From positions 434,001-498,000 of the forward strand of contig NZ_VTWU01000002.1 in assembly GCF_008727865.1 (NCBI RefSeq): 64,000 bases of DNA, written 5' to 3'. Made by a program: the position numbers and the translations under genes. Source of the DNA: Hymenobacter busanensis. Its GTDB lineage: Bacteria; Bacteroidota; Bacteroidia; Cytophagales; Hymenobacteraceae. Shown in pieces: positions 34,859-44,100 of this stretch. Numbering within the stretch: position 1 is the stretch's first letter; the number at the start of each line of letters is the position of its first letter. Under the pieces are notes generated by a model, which made no database searches, had not been told where the DNA came from, and saw nothing but the letters and a program-made list of their open reading frames with translations.

Positions 34859-37800
34859 ATGGCACACCCACTACTTTCCCTGCATCGGCCGCTGCTATTG
34901 GCCGCTCTGCTGCTGAGCACGCCCGTTGTGATGGGGCAAACCCAGCCCGTTCCGCCCGCCAAGGCTGTTCCGCAAGCCGCTTTGGACCACTTGCAGCGCA
35001 ACAAGCAAACGCTCCAGCTAGCCGAGGCCGACATAGCCGACCTAACCCTGAGCAGCGAAACGCGCACTGCTCACAACGGTTTGCGGCACGTGTATGTGCA
35101 GCAGCGCTACCGGGGCATCCCCATTCACGGCGCCGTTACCACCGTCAACATGCTCGGCGACGAGCGGGTGCTGAGTGTGGGCAATCGGTTTCACAAGGAT
35201 CTGAGCCGCAACGTGAAGGCGGCTTCCAGCGTGATGCCGGCCGAAAATGCTGTAGCCGCTGCTGCCCGCCACCTGGGCCTGAGCCCACGCGAGTCGCTGG
35301 CCGCCCGCAGCCGGAGTACCGAGCCCGAGCGGGCCACGCAGTTTGGCACCGCGGGCATTTCGCTGGAGCCCATTACGGCCAAGCTGGTGTATCAGCCCAT
35401 GCCCGACGGCAGCCTGAAGCTGGCCTGGGAGGTCTTTATCTACGAGCTCGATGCGCTGAACGCGTGGAACATTCGCCTCGATGCCAGCACCGGACAGGTG
35501 CTGGAGAAAGACAACTTGGTGACGCATTGCGAATTTGACAACCAAGGTGCCGGTGGCACTTTCATCGACGGCAAGCGCCAGCTGATGACCCCGCTGGTGG
35601 CCCCGGCAGTAGCCCTGGTGCCGTATGCCAACCCCACCGAAAACGCTTACAACGTCTTCACCCTGCCCTCCGAAAGCCCCAGCCACGGGCCGCGGGCGTT
35701 TGCGGCTACCTCCACCATCGACCCGGTAGCTTCGCCCTACGGCTGGCACGATACCAACGGGGCCGCGGGGGCAGAGTTTACCATCGCCCGGGGCAACAAC
35801 GTGCACGCGTACGAAGACCCATCCAACAACAACAGCGGCGCGAACTACAGCCCCGACGCCGGCGCCGCGCTGCTGTTCGACTACCCCATCGACTTCACGC
35901 AGCAACCGGTAGCCTACCGCAATGCGGCCATCACCAACTTGTTCTACCTCAACAACATCATGCACGATGTATGGTACAAGTATGGGTTTGACGAGGCCAG
36001 CGGCAACTTCCAGGTCAACAATTACGGCCGCGGGCCCGTTGTGGCTCCGCTTGGGGCCAACGACGATGTGCGCGCCGAGGCGCAGGACAGCCGCAACATT
36101 GCCGCTACCCGCAACAACGCCAACTTCTTCACGCCCATCGACGGCCAGCGGCCACGCATGCAGATGTACCTGTGGACGGGTATACCCGGCCCCGAGACAT
36201 TCAGCATTACGGCTCCGTCGTCGTTGGCCGGCTTCTACATCTCCCGGCTGGCCTCGTTTGCCGCGCCTTTGCCCGCCACGCCCATCACCGGCAAGCTGGT
36301 GCTGGCCAGCACCGCCACCGGCGTGGGGCAGGAAGGCTGTTCGGCCCTCAACAATGCCGCAGCCATGAGCGGCAACATTGCGCTGGTGTACCGCGGCAGC
36401 TGCGACTTCTACGTGAAGGCGTACTACGCCCAGCAGGCCGGCGCCACGGCCGTGGTCATGATCAACAACCTGCCCGGCGAGCCAAGCTCGATGGGCGGCT
36501 CGTCGCCGGTACCCATCACCATACCCATGCTGATGATCAGCCAGGAAATCGGTACGAGCATCCGGACCGCCATGAACGCGGGGCAGGAAGTGCAGGTGTC
36601 GCTCAAGAATGACGGCATCGGGCCCGAACTCGACGGCGACTTCGACAACGGCATCATTGCCCACGAGTACGGCCACGGCATCAGCACCCGCCTGACGGGT
36701 GGCCGCCTGAATTCCAACTGCCTTAACAACGCCGAGCAGGGCGGCGAAGGGTGGAGTGACTGGTTTGGGCTGATGCTCACCATGAAGCCCGGCGACACGG
36801 GCGCCAAGAAGCGCGGCATTGGTACCTACGCCCTGGGCTACCCCACCACCGGCCGGGGCATTCGTCCGGCCCCGTACAGCACCGACTTTGCCGTCAACGA
36901 TTATACGTATGACGACACCAACAACCCGGCCGTAGCCGAACCCCATGGCATCGGGTTTGTGTGGGCCACGATGCTCTGGGACTTGAACTGGGCCTTCATT
37001 GGCCGGTACGGCTTCAACCAGGACCTATACAACGGCACCGGCGGCAACAACATGGCCATGCAGCTCGTCATCGACGGGCTGAAGATGCAACCCTGTAGCC
37101 CCGGTTTCGTGAATGCCCGCGACGCCATCCTGCTGGCCGATGAAGCAAACTACGGCGGCCAAAACCAGAAGCTGATCTGGCAGGTATTCGCCCGCCGCGG
37201 CTTGGGCTACAGCGCTACGCAAGGCTCCTCCAACAACCGTTTCGACCAACACGAAGCCTATGATTTGCCGCCCAAATACGCCTGCGTGCCGCCCACCATT
37301 GCGGTGGTTCCGGCTTCCAATGTGTACACCGGTGCCGGCCCCGGCACCATCTTCCTGGGGTATGGCGCGCAGAGCGTAACCCTGCAGGCCAGCGGCGTCA
37401 ACATCACCACGTATAGCTGGTCGCCCGCCGCCGGGCTGAGCAACCCCAACATTGCCAACCCTGTGTTTACGCCGACTGCAGCCGGCACCTACACGTTCAC
37501 CGTAACGGCTACCGACGTCAACTCGTGCGTGGAAACAGCTCAGGTGACCATCAACGTGCTTGACGTGCGCTGCGGCAACGGCAACCGCAAGGTGCTGGTG
37601 TGCCACAAAGGCAATGATCTGTGCGTGGACGCAACGGGCGCCGCCAGTCACCTGGCCCACGGCGACCGGCTGGGTAGCTGCAATGCTACCCCGAGCGTCC
37701 GTGCCGTGTCGGAAATGGTCCTCACCGCTGCGCCCAATCCCACTGCCGACCGCACCACCCTCTCGTTTGAGCTACCGCGCGACGGCCACTTCCGTCTCGA

Positions 37801-37972
37801 AATCGTGGATATGCGCGGCCAGGTAGCCTCGATGCTGGCCGAGGGCGAAGGACGCACCGGGCAGGTGTACCAGTACGAATTGAGGAAGGGCCTCCTCCGC
37901 AACGGCCTGTACATCGCCCGCCTGGTTACCGACAAGGAGTACAAGTTTACGCGCCTCGAACTACGGGATTAG
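34859..37972 (+). CDS. secreted M36 (fungalysin-type) metalloprotease with PA domain and T9SS sorting tail
   Basis: This is a 1037-residue secreted zinc protease. Domains in order: signal peptide (about 1-27), fungalysin/thermolysin propeptide (about 50-190, with YVQQRYRGIPIHGA), M36 catalytic domain interrupted by a protease-associated domain (about 470-580), and the zinc site HEYGHGIS near residue 602 with the third-ligand Glu in GGEGWSDWFG. Then comes an Ig/PKD-like repeat (about 800-900) and a short Cys-containing segment with VLVCHKGND. The C-terminal 80 residues (AAPNPTADRTTLSFELP to the end) match a type IX secretion sorting domain. It is expected to be exported and anchored or released at the cell surface. 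Confidence 0.93.
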   Translation: MAHPLLSLHRPLLLAALLLSTPVVMGQTQPVPPAKAVPQAALDHLQRNKQTLQLAEADIADLTLSSETRTAHNGLRHVYVQQRYRGIPIHGAVTTVNMLGDERVLSVGNRFHKDLSRNVKAASSVMPAENAVAAAARHLGLSPRESLAARSRSTEPERATQFGTAGISLEPITAKLVYQPMPDGSLKLAWEVFIYELDALNAWNIRLDASTGQVLEKDNLVTHCEFDNQGAGGTFIDGKRQLMTPLVAPAVALVPYANPTENAYNVFTLPSESPSHGPRAFAATSTIDPVASPYGWHDTNGAAGAEFTIARGNNVHAYEDPSNNNSGANYSPDAGAALLFDYPIDFTQQPVAYRNAAITNLFYLNNIMHDVWYKYGFDEASGNFQVNNYGRGPVVAPLGANDDVRAEAQDSRNIAATRNNANFFTPIDGQRPRMQMYLWTGIPGPETFSITAPSSLAGFYISRLASFAAPLPATPITGKLVLASTATGVGQEGCSALNNAAAMSGNIALVYRGSCDFYVKAYYAQQAGATAVVMINNLPGEPSSMGGSSPVPITIPMLMISQEIGTSIRTAMNAGQEVQVSLKNDGIGPELDGDFDNGIIAHEYGHGISTRLTGGRLNSNCLNNAEQGGEGWSDWFGLMLTMKPGDTGAKKRGIGTYALGYPTTGRGIRPAPYSTDFAVNDYTYDDTNNPAVAEPHGIGFVWATMLWDLNWAFIGRYGFNQDLYNGTGGNNMAMQLVIDGLKMQPCSPGFVNARDAILLADEANYGGQNQKLIWQVFARRGLGYSATQGSSNNRFDQHEAYDLPPKYACVPPTIAVVPASNVYTGAGPGTIFLGYGAQSVTLQASGVNITTYSWSPAAGLSNPNIANPVFTPTAAGTYTFTVTATDVNSCVETAQVTINVLDVRCGNGNRKVLVCHKGNDLCVDATGAASHLAHGDRLGSCNATPSVRAVSEMVLTAAPNPTADRTTLSFELPRDGHFRLEIVDMRGQVASMLAEGEGRTGQVYQYELRKGLLRNGLYIARLVTDKEYKFTRLELRD

Positions 37973-37997
37973 GGGCGCCCCGGGTTCCTTCCCGACC

Positions 37998-38035
37998 AAC
38001 GGGCGGACGCAGCTGGTGCGTCCGCCCGTTTTTTT
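37998..38035 (+). terminator. intrinsic terminator after the M36 protease gene
   Basis: A perfect 14-bp GC-rich stem (37998-38011 with 38017-38030), 5-nt loop and a run of seven T follow the stop codon by 26 nt. Confidence 0.9.
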
Positions 38036-38074
38036 GCTACGTCGCGCCAGTCAGCTTCTTTCTTTTCGGTGGCC

Positions 38075-38103
38075 TTTGGTTTAAGCGAAGCACTGTACCT
38101 TTG
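38075..38103 (+). promoter_or_regulatory. promoter of the ferredoxin reductase-ferredoxin pair
   Basis: TTTG (38075-38078) and TACCTTTG (38096-38103) are separated by 17 nt, matching the Bacteroidota consensus. The leader to the ATG at 38214 is about 105 nt. Confidence 0.6.
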
Positions 38104-38213
38104 CGCCCGATTTTCACGCCCAAGGCAACCGCCTGCCCTGCTTGGTGGTTACTTACCTGATCTGATTGAGCACAAGCCCGCTGTGGCCCCGCTCCCGACT
38201 GTTTTCACCCTCA

Positions 38214-39230
38214 ATGCACTCCACCATTTCCACCGATATCTGCATCATCGGCGCCGGCCCCGTGGGCTTGTTCGCCGTTTTCGAAGCCGGTCTGCTGAAG
38301 CTCCGCTGCCACGTGGTCGACGCCCTGCCCCAGGTGGGCGGGCAGCTGTCGGAAATCTACCCCAAAAAGCCCATCTACGATATTCCGGGCTTCCCCGAAG
38401 TGCTGGCCGGCGACCTGGTGCAAAACCTGATGCGCCAGATTGAGCCTTTCCACCCCACGTTCACGCTGGGCGAGCGGGTGGAAAAGTTTGAAAAGCTGGA
38501 AGATGGCTCGTTCTCGCTCCTCACCACCGACGGCACCGACATCCGCTGCAAAGCCATTGCCATTGCCGGCGGTCTGGGTTCGTTTGAGCCCCGCAAGCCC
38601 GCCATCGACAGCCTCGAAGCCTACGAAGGCGGTAAGGGGGTGTACTACATGGTGCGCGACCCGGAGCACTTCCGCGACAAGCGCCTCGTTATTGCCGGCG
38701 GCGGCGACTCGGCCCTCGACTGGACCATTTTCCTCTCCAACGTGGCCAGCGAAGTAACGCTGGTGCACCGCGGCACCACCTTCCGCGGCGCCGCCGACTC
38801 GGCCGAGAAGGTGAAGGCCTTGCACGAGGCCGGCAAAGTGAACTTGGTGCTGAGCAGCAACGTGACCCACGTGCACGGCGACGACGTGCTCGATGCCGTT
38901 ACCATCACGGCCAACGACGGCACCGAGCGCCGCCACGCCGTCGACAGCTTCATTCCACTCTTCGGCCTCACGCCCAAACTGGGCCCGATTGGCGAGTGGG
39001 GGCTGGAAATCGAAGACGACGCGGTGAAGGTGAACACGCTGGACTACTCCACGTCCATGCCCGGCGTGTACGCCATCGGCGACATCAACACCTACCCCGG
39101 CAAGCTGAAGCTGATTTTGTGCGGCTTCCACGAGGCCGCGCTCATGGCCCAGGGCGCTTACAAGCACATCTACCCCGACAAGCGCTACGTGCTGAAGTAC
39201 ACCACCGTCAACGGCGTGCCGACTTTGTAA
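38214..39230 (+). CDS. thioredoxin-reductase-like ferredoxin-NADP+ reductase
   Basis: The 338-residue FAD enzyme has the FAD loop ICIIGAGPVGLFAVFEAG, the NADPH loop VIAGGGDSALDW and the C-terminal GVYAIGDINTYPGKLKLI. It lacks the redox CxxC of thioredoxin reductases, which marks the YumC-like ferredoxin-NADP+ reductase class. It would move electrons between NADPH and ferredoxin. A [2Fe-2S] ferredoxin gene lies 92 nt downstream and is the likely partner. ATG at 38214 was chosen over an upstream in-frame GTG. Confidence 0.92.
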   Translation: MHSTISTDICIIGAGPVGLFAVFEAGLLKLRCHVVDALPQVGGQLSEIYPKKPIYDIPGFPEVLAGDLVQNLMRQIEPFHPTFTLGERVEKFEKLEDGSFSLLTTDGTDIRCKAIAIAGGLGSFEPRKPAIDSLEAYEGGKGVYYMVRDPEHFRDKRLVIAGGGDSALDWTIFLSNVASEVTLVHRGTTFRGAADSAEKVKALHEAGKVNLVLSSNVTHVHGDDVLDAVTITANDGTERRHAVDSFIPLFGLTPKLGPIGEWGLEIEDDAVKVNTLDYSTSMPGVYAIGDINTYPGKLKLILCGFHEAALMAQGAYKHIYPDKRYVLKYTTVNGVPTL

Positions 39231-39234
39231 AAGC

Positions 39235-39317
39235 GCTGTTGGCTATTAGCCGTTGGCCGTTAGCCTGCCGTTTTGGGCACATACCGCCACCAGCTAATAG
39301 CCAGCAGCCAACAGCTA
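39235..39317. repeat. imperfect inverted repeat between reductase and ferredoxin
   Basis: GCTGTTGGCTATTAGC on the left faces GCTAATAGCC, a 7-nt insertion, then AACAGC on the right. Internal variants (GTTGGCC, TTAGCC) are tandem-like. It resembles simple dispersed repeats of the TTGGCTATTAGC kind. Confidence 0.6.
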
Positions 39318-39322
39318 CTACT

Positions 39323-39649
39323 ATGACCGACGAAGTACGCGTATACATCGAAGAAGCTCCCGGCCAGCGCACCGAGCTGGTTGCGCCCACCGATATGGGC
39401 CTGAGTTTGATGGAAGTGATGAAGGCCTCGGGCTACGACATTCAGGCCACCTGCGGCGGCATGGCCCTGTGCGGCACCTGCCACGTGGAAGTGCTGGCCG
39501 GTCCCGAGCTGCCCGAGCCCTCCGACGACGAAATGGCCATGCTCGAATCGTTGCCCATCATGAGCCAAGGCAGCCGCCTCTCGTGTCAGATTCGCATCAC
39601 CGAACGCCTCGACGGGCTGGTGGTGCGCCTGATGCCGCAGAACGCGTAG
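39323..39649 (+). CDS. [2Fe-2S] ferredoxin
   Basis: This 108-residue electron carrier has the adrenodoxin/ISC-like cluster ligands CGGMALCGTCH and a distal Cys in RLSCQIRI, four Cys in the C-x5-C-x2-C...C pattern. It begins MTDEVRVYIEEAPGQRTELV, with the substrate-like DMGLSLMEVMKASG that precedes the cluster loop. It follows the ferredoxin reductase gene and probably forms a pair with it. An intrinsic terminator follows and overlaps the start of the next gene. Confidence 0.93.
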   Translation: MTDEVRVYIEEAPGQRTELVAPTDMGLSLMEVMKASGYDIQATCGGMALCGTCHVEVLAGPELPEPSDDEMAMLESLPIMSQGSRLSCQIRITERLDGLVVRLMPQNA

Positions 39650-39673
39650 GCCCAGCCCCAACACAAGAAACCG

Positions 39674-39734
39674 AATCGGTCGGACGTTGGCCGCACCACT
39701 ACCCGGTGCTCCATGTCCGACCGATTTCTTTTTT
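39674..39734 (+). terminator. terminator after ferredoxin that overlaps the next start codon
   Basis: A perfect 12-bp stem (AATCGGTCGGAC 39674-39685 with 39715-39726) is followed by a T-rich tract to 39734. The right arm contains codons 1-5 of the next gene (ATG at 39713). Confidence 0.7.
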
Positions 39735-40465
39735 GCCGCCCGCCAGCGTCTGCGCTGCTGGGTTTGGCCACGCTGGCCGCCTCCATTCACGCCGCGCCGG
39801 CCCAAAGCCTGCCCCAGCCGGCGGTATCGTTTAGCAGCGGGCTCAACCTCATGGCTGCGCCGAAGTGGATTTTCGACGGCAACACGCTCGTTGAGGAAGT
39901 CACCCCGGCCGCAAAGCTGCAGGTCAGTTGGCCGCTTACTTCCCACCTAGAAGCGGCGGGCTACGCGCGCACCGGCGCCTGGACCGATTGCGCCACCAGC
40001 CGCTTCGGCAGCAGCTACGGCTTTGCCGGCTACTTGTACCAGCTAGGCGGCGGGCTGCGCTACACCGATTTCCTGAACCTAGGGCCTTGGCTGGAGTCGT
40101 TCGTGGGCCTGAATGCATCCGCTGGCTACGTCGACCGGAGCGGCTACAGCCCACCTGCGCCGCCCGCCGTGCGCTGGACTCCCTTGGTGGGCGCCGAAGC
40201 AGGCCTGCAAGCCTGGCTCACCCCGACGAGCGGCCCCGTGGTTACGTTCGAGCTGCAGCGCAGCCTGCGGCCCTTCTACGCCCCCTTCACCCGCACCGAT
40301 TACCTCGCGAGGCCCGCCCCGCAGCCGCCCGAATTATACGACGTGCATTTCCGCTCTTCGCCGGGACACGCCGCGCTGCTGCTGGGCTGGCACTGGCTGC
40401 TGCCCGAACGCCGCCCGCGCTGGCACACGCCGCGCTACAGCCACGAAACCGAACCCGAGGAATAG
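39713..40465 (+). CDS. secreted beta-barrel-like protein, unknown function
   Basis: The 250-residue product has a plausible signal peptide (ALLGLATLAASIHAAPAQS, cleavage near 31). It is followed by alternating hydrophobic/aromatic stretches (LNLMAAPKWIF, GFAGYLYQLGGGLRYTDFLNL, ALLLGWHWLL) like those of outer-membrane beta-barrels. No family was recognised. Its start codon lies inside the right arm of a terminator hairpin, so most transcripts from the ferredoxin promoter should not reach it intact. It must have low expression, its own promoter, or a later start. Confidence 0.6.
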   Translation: MSDRFLFCRPPASALLGLATLAASIHAAPAQSLPQPAVSFSSGLNLMAAPKWIFDGNTLVEEVTPAAKLQVSWPLTSHLEAAGYARTGAWTDCATSRFGSSYGFAGYLYQLGGGLRYTDFLNLGPWLESFVGLNASAGYVDRSGYSPPAPPAVRWTPLVGAEAGLQAWLTPTSGPVVTFELQRSLRPFYAPFTRTDYLARPAPQPPELYDVHFRSSPGHAALLLGWHWLLPERRPRWHTPRYSHETEPEE

Positions 40466-40500
40466 CAAAGCGGCGCCCCGTTTCCGGAGCGCCGCTTTGC
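40465..40500. terminator. bidirectional terminator between convergent genes
   Basis: A perfect 12-bp stem (GCAAAGCGGCGC 40465-40476 with 40489-40500) closes a 12-nt loop between a plus-strand gene ending at 40465 and a minus-strand gene ending at 40515. Confidence 0.75.
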
Positions 40501-40514
40501 ATTCGGGTGGTGGC

Positions 40515-40952
40515 TTAGCGCCGCCGCTTGGTGGTTTTCTTCCGGCCCGATGAAGTGGAGCGGTGCGCCGACGAGCGGCGGCGCGTGGACGTGCGGTGGT
40601 AGGTGCGCTTGGGTGCGGCGGCCTTTACGGCGGCGGCGTTTTCTTCCGCCATTTCCTCTACCGTGGGCGGGCCAATGGCCAGCGCGTCGGCGCTGCTGGG
40701 GTCGAGTTGCGGGCGGGGCGCGACGGCCCGCACCGACGGCATTTTCTTGCGCGGCGGCATCAGAAACGTGCGTTCGGCGCGCTCCTGCGCCGAGAGTTTT
40801 TCCTCGCCGGGCAGCGTGGGGCCCACCGGTACCGCTACTTTTCCGGCTACCGGCGCGGCATCGTGCTGCGCCGGGCCTTCCTGGGCATGCACGGCAACCG
40901 AGAGCAGAACTGCGGCCGCCGTCGACAGAGCGTATTTAAACATGGTCATCAT
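40515..40952 (-). CDS. small secreted protein with basic C-terminal tail
   Basis: The 145-residue product has a signal peptide (FKYALSTAAAVLLSVAVHAQ) and then a mostly disordered, Pro/Ala/Glu-rich chain ending in a strongly basic Arg/Ser/Thr/Lys tail (RTYHRTSTRRRSSAHRSTSS and beyond). No family was recognised. The basic tail could bind nucleic acid, polysaccharide or an envelope component. Of three nearby in-frame ATGs, the one at 40952 is taken as the start. It lies downstream of the alpha-2-macroglobulin gene on the same strand. Confidence 0.6.
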   Translation of the reverse strand: MMTMFKYALSTAAAVLLSVAVHAQEGPAQHDAAPVAGKVAVPVGPTLPGEEKLSAQERAERTFLMPPRKKMPSVRAVAPRPQLDPSSADALAIGPPTVEEMAEENAAAVKAAAPKRTYHRTSTRRRSSAHRSTSSGRKKTTKRRR

Positions 40953-41124
40953 CCGGCTGATTCAACAGGACCGCGAAAGTACCAGTCGCCTCCGGAAAAG
41001 ACAAACCACCAATAATCCTATCTGCTACTTAACCATGCAGACAGTCAGCCCATAAGCACCACACGAATCGGCAACGCTCAACCGAAAGCCAGCTCACCAG
41101 CATTTCAGGCCGGCACAGGCCGCT

Positions 41125-44100
41125 CTATTGTTGAGGGCCGATTTTCAGGCGTTGCCCGGCCGAGTGGTTGGTGAATTCGGGCGCGTAGAGGCACTGCACC
41201 TGGCTGATGCCCGAACTGAAGTCGCCGGCCTGGGCGGCCCGCAGGCGGTACTCGAATACGTGCGTGCCACGCGGCAATACGTCCATGAAAAAGTTGGTAG
41301 CCGCGTCGCGGGGGCTTTCGTAGTAGCCCAGGCCCTGCTGGTAGCGGTAGCCCGAGGTCTGGTCGATCAGCTCGAGGCCGGCGGCGCGGGTGTCTTTCAG
41401 GTGCACGTATTCCAGTTCCCGGTCGGTTTTCAGCACCAGCCGCACTACCAGCACCTCCCCAACCCGCAGCGGCGCGCCCACCGTCATGGGGCTGAGCACC
41501 GGGCCGCTGGCGCCGGGCGTTTCGCGGAACAGCTGCCGGGCGAGCGTGAGCGGCGCGTTGTCGGCCAGGGTAACCTTGTCGAGCTGCTCGAAGTACTGCC
41601 AGTACAGGCCGCCCCAAGCCACGCCGGGGTTCTGGTTCTGCACATTCACTTTGCCCATGCCGGCCTGCACCTGCGCGGCCGGGAAGCTGCGCTTTACATA
41701 GCCGGTGCCGGCCTCGGCCCCCTCGGTGGTGTTGATGGTTTGGGAGCCGAGCGTGACCTGCAGCGGTTTGGTGGGTTCCAGCCAGTTGCGCGACCCTTGC
41801 AGGAGCAGGGCGTAGCAGGCATCGGCGGTGGCGCGGGTGCTTTCCCAATTGTGGGTGCGCTTTTGCGTTAGCAGCCACAGCTTCATTTCCTCCACGGCTT
41901 TCTGGTCGGCGGCTACTTCGTGGAAGGCTTCGATGAGCTGCGTCTGGGTTTCGGTGGGGGCTTGCTGCCAGTAGAAGCCGGGGCGTACGTCTTTCCAATA
42001 CATGCCCAGCTCGTCGGACTGCAGCGCGTTCTGGCGCAGCGCCTCCATAATGTCGCGGGCGGGTTTGGGCTGGGCGGCGCGGTGCAGCGTGAGGGCGGCC
42101 AGGGCCTGCAGGTAGCGGTTGCGCTTGGGCCAGTAGGTAGCCGCTTGGGTGCGGTAGTAGTCGTAGGCGGTTTTGGCGGCGGCGGGCAAGGGCACATCGG
42201 CGGCCCAGAACGAGCGGGCGTAGAGTGCGTGCAGCGTAGCGTCGCCGAGGTGGTCGTCGGCGAGCTTCACGCCTTTCTGCTTACGCAGCAGCTCGTATTC
42301 TTTCACCACGGCCCGGTCGATGAAGCCCACGGCGCGACGCAGCAGCTCGGCGGTGCGCGCGTCCTGCAGCGCATCAAACGCCCCGAGGCGGCGCGAACGG
42401 CCCAGCCCGGCCACAATCAGCTGGGTGATGTAGGGGTTGTCGGGCATCTGCTTGAACCACGGGAAAGCGCCGCTAGGGCTTTGCAGCTCCACCAGCTTCT
42501 GCACGGCGCGCTGGGTTTCGGCTTGCAGCCGCTCCTGGTCGAAGAGGTCGGCGAGGCGACGCATGCGTTCCGTGTCCGATTGCCCTTCGCGCACCCACGG
42601 CGTTTCCTGCAGCAGCAGCATTTTCAGCTCCTGGTTTTGCTCCAGCTTGCTCCGCAGCGCATTTTTGTCGCCGCTGGCCACGGCCTTCTTCCACTCCTCA
42701 AGCACCGGCCGGATGCGCGGATTCTGCTGCACGATGCGGGCGGCGAGGGTATTGGCGTAGAGACGCGAGAAAACCTGCTCCGAGCACTCATAAGGATACT
42801 CCATCAGGTAGGGCAAGGCCTGCACGGCGTACCACGCGGGGTTAGCGGTCAGCTCCAGCGTCAGGCTCTGGTTTTGGCGCGTGGCCGAGGTGGTGCTGGT
42901 AAGTTTCTTCAACTCGAAGGCGCGGGTGGTGTTGCCACGCACCGTGAGCGGCAAGGCTTCGGTTACCAGCAGGCGGTTGGGCAGCACCGGCAGCGTGTTT
43001 TCCTCGCCGTCTTGGAAAGTTGTCCGTTGCGAGTTGTCCGTTGCCTGTTTGTTTTGCCGACGCCTTTTCTTCTCTTTCCCTGGCAATTCGGAACCGGCAA
43101 CGGGCACTTGCCCCGACGCCACCACGCGGTAGGTCACGGCTTCGAGGCCGGCGGGAATGGCGAGGTCCCAGCCGACGGTAGTACTCTGGCTGGCAGCTAC
43201 CTGAAACTGGGTTTGGGCGGCGCTTTTCAGCAGCTGCTGGTCGATGGGCTGGTTGGTACGGGCGTCGAAAAGCAGCAGCTGGGCCGTGCCGCCGAGGGCC
43301 AGGCCGCTGAGGTTGCTGATTTTGGCGGTGAGGCGCAGCTGGTCGCCTTCGCGGAAAAAGCGCGGCGCGTTGGGCGTCACCATCAGCTCTTTCTGGGTGA
43401 CGAGCTGCCGCGCCAGCAGCCCCGTTTGCAGGTCAGACGTGTGAGCCAGCGTCAGCAGCTGCCAGCGCGTCACGGCTTCGGGCATCTGAAATTCGAGCAC
43501 GGTTTCGCCCTGGCTGTTGGTGCGCACGGCCGGCATCCAGAAGGCCGTTTCGCGGAAGTCGGAGCGCGCCGCTACCATCGATAGGTTGTTTTGCCCTTTC
43601 GGCGCGCCGTAGCCCACGGCCACTTTCTGCTCGACGACTTCCTCTACTGCCGCGTTGGATGCCGAGGCATCGGCGGCCATTTCCATTGCCATCGGCGCGG
43701 GCGCACTCATCCCCCGAATTTGCACCCCGGCGGCTTTGCCCATTACCGCGCGTGACACGGTTACTTCGCTCAACTGCCGCGTTTCCCTATCGGCCTTGGT
43801 TCCTGGTCGTGTGAGCCGGGCTTTATCGGCCCACTGCCATGCCCACATATCCAGCCGTAGGCGGGGGTATTCGGGCTGAAAGTTGCCCGTGGGCTTGCCA
43901 TCGAAGCGGTTCAACCACGTGTCCCACGCTTTCGAGTTGAACTGCGCCGACCACGCAAACCGCGCCGGGAAATACGGCGCCGGCAGCTCGGGCCGACGGA
44001 AGGAATGCGGCCGAAAATAGTCGAGTGACTGGTCGTAGAGCGAGGCCAGCAGCTCGGCCGCGGCAGGCTGGTTCTGGCTGTTTTTGATGGTTACGCGCCA

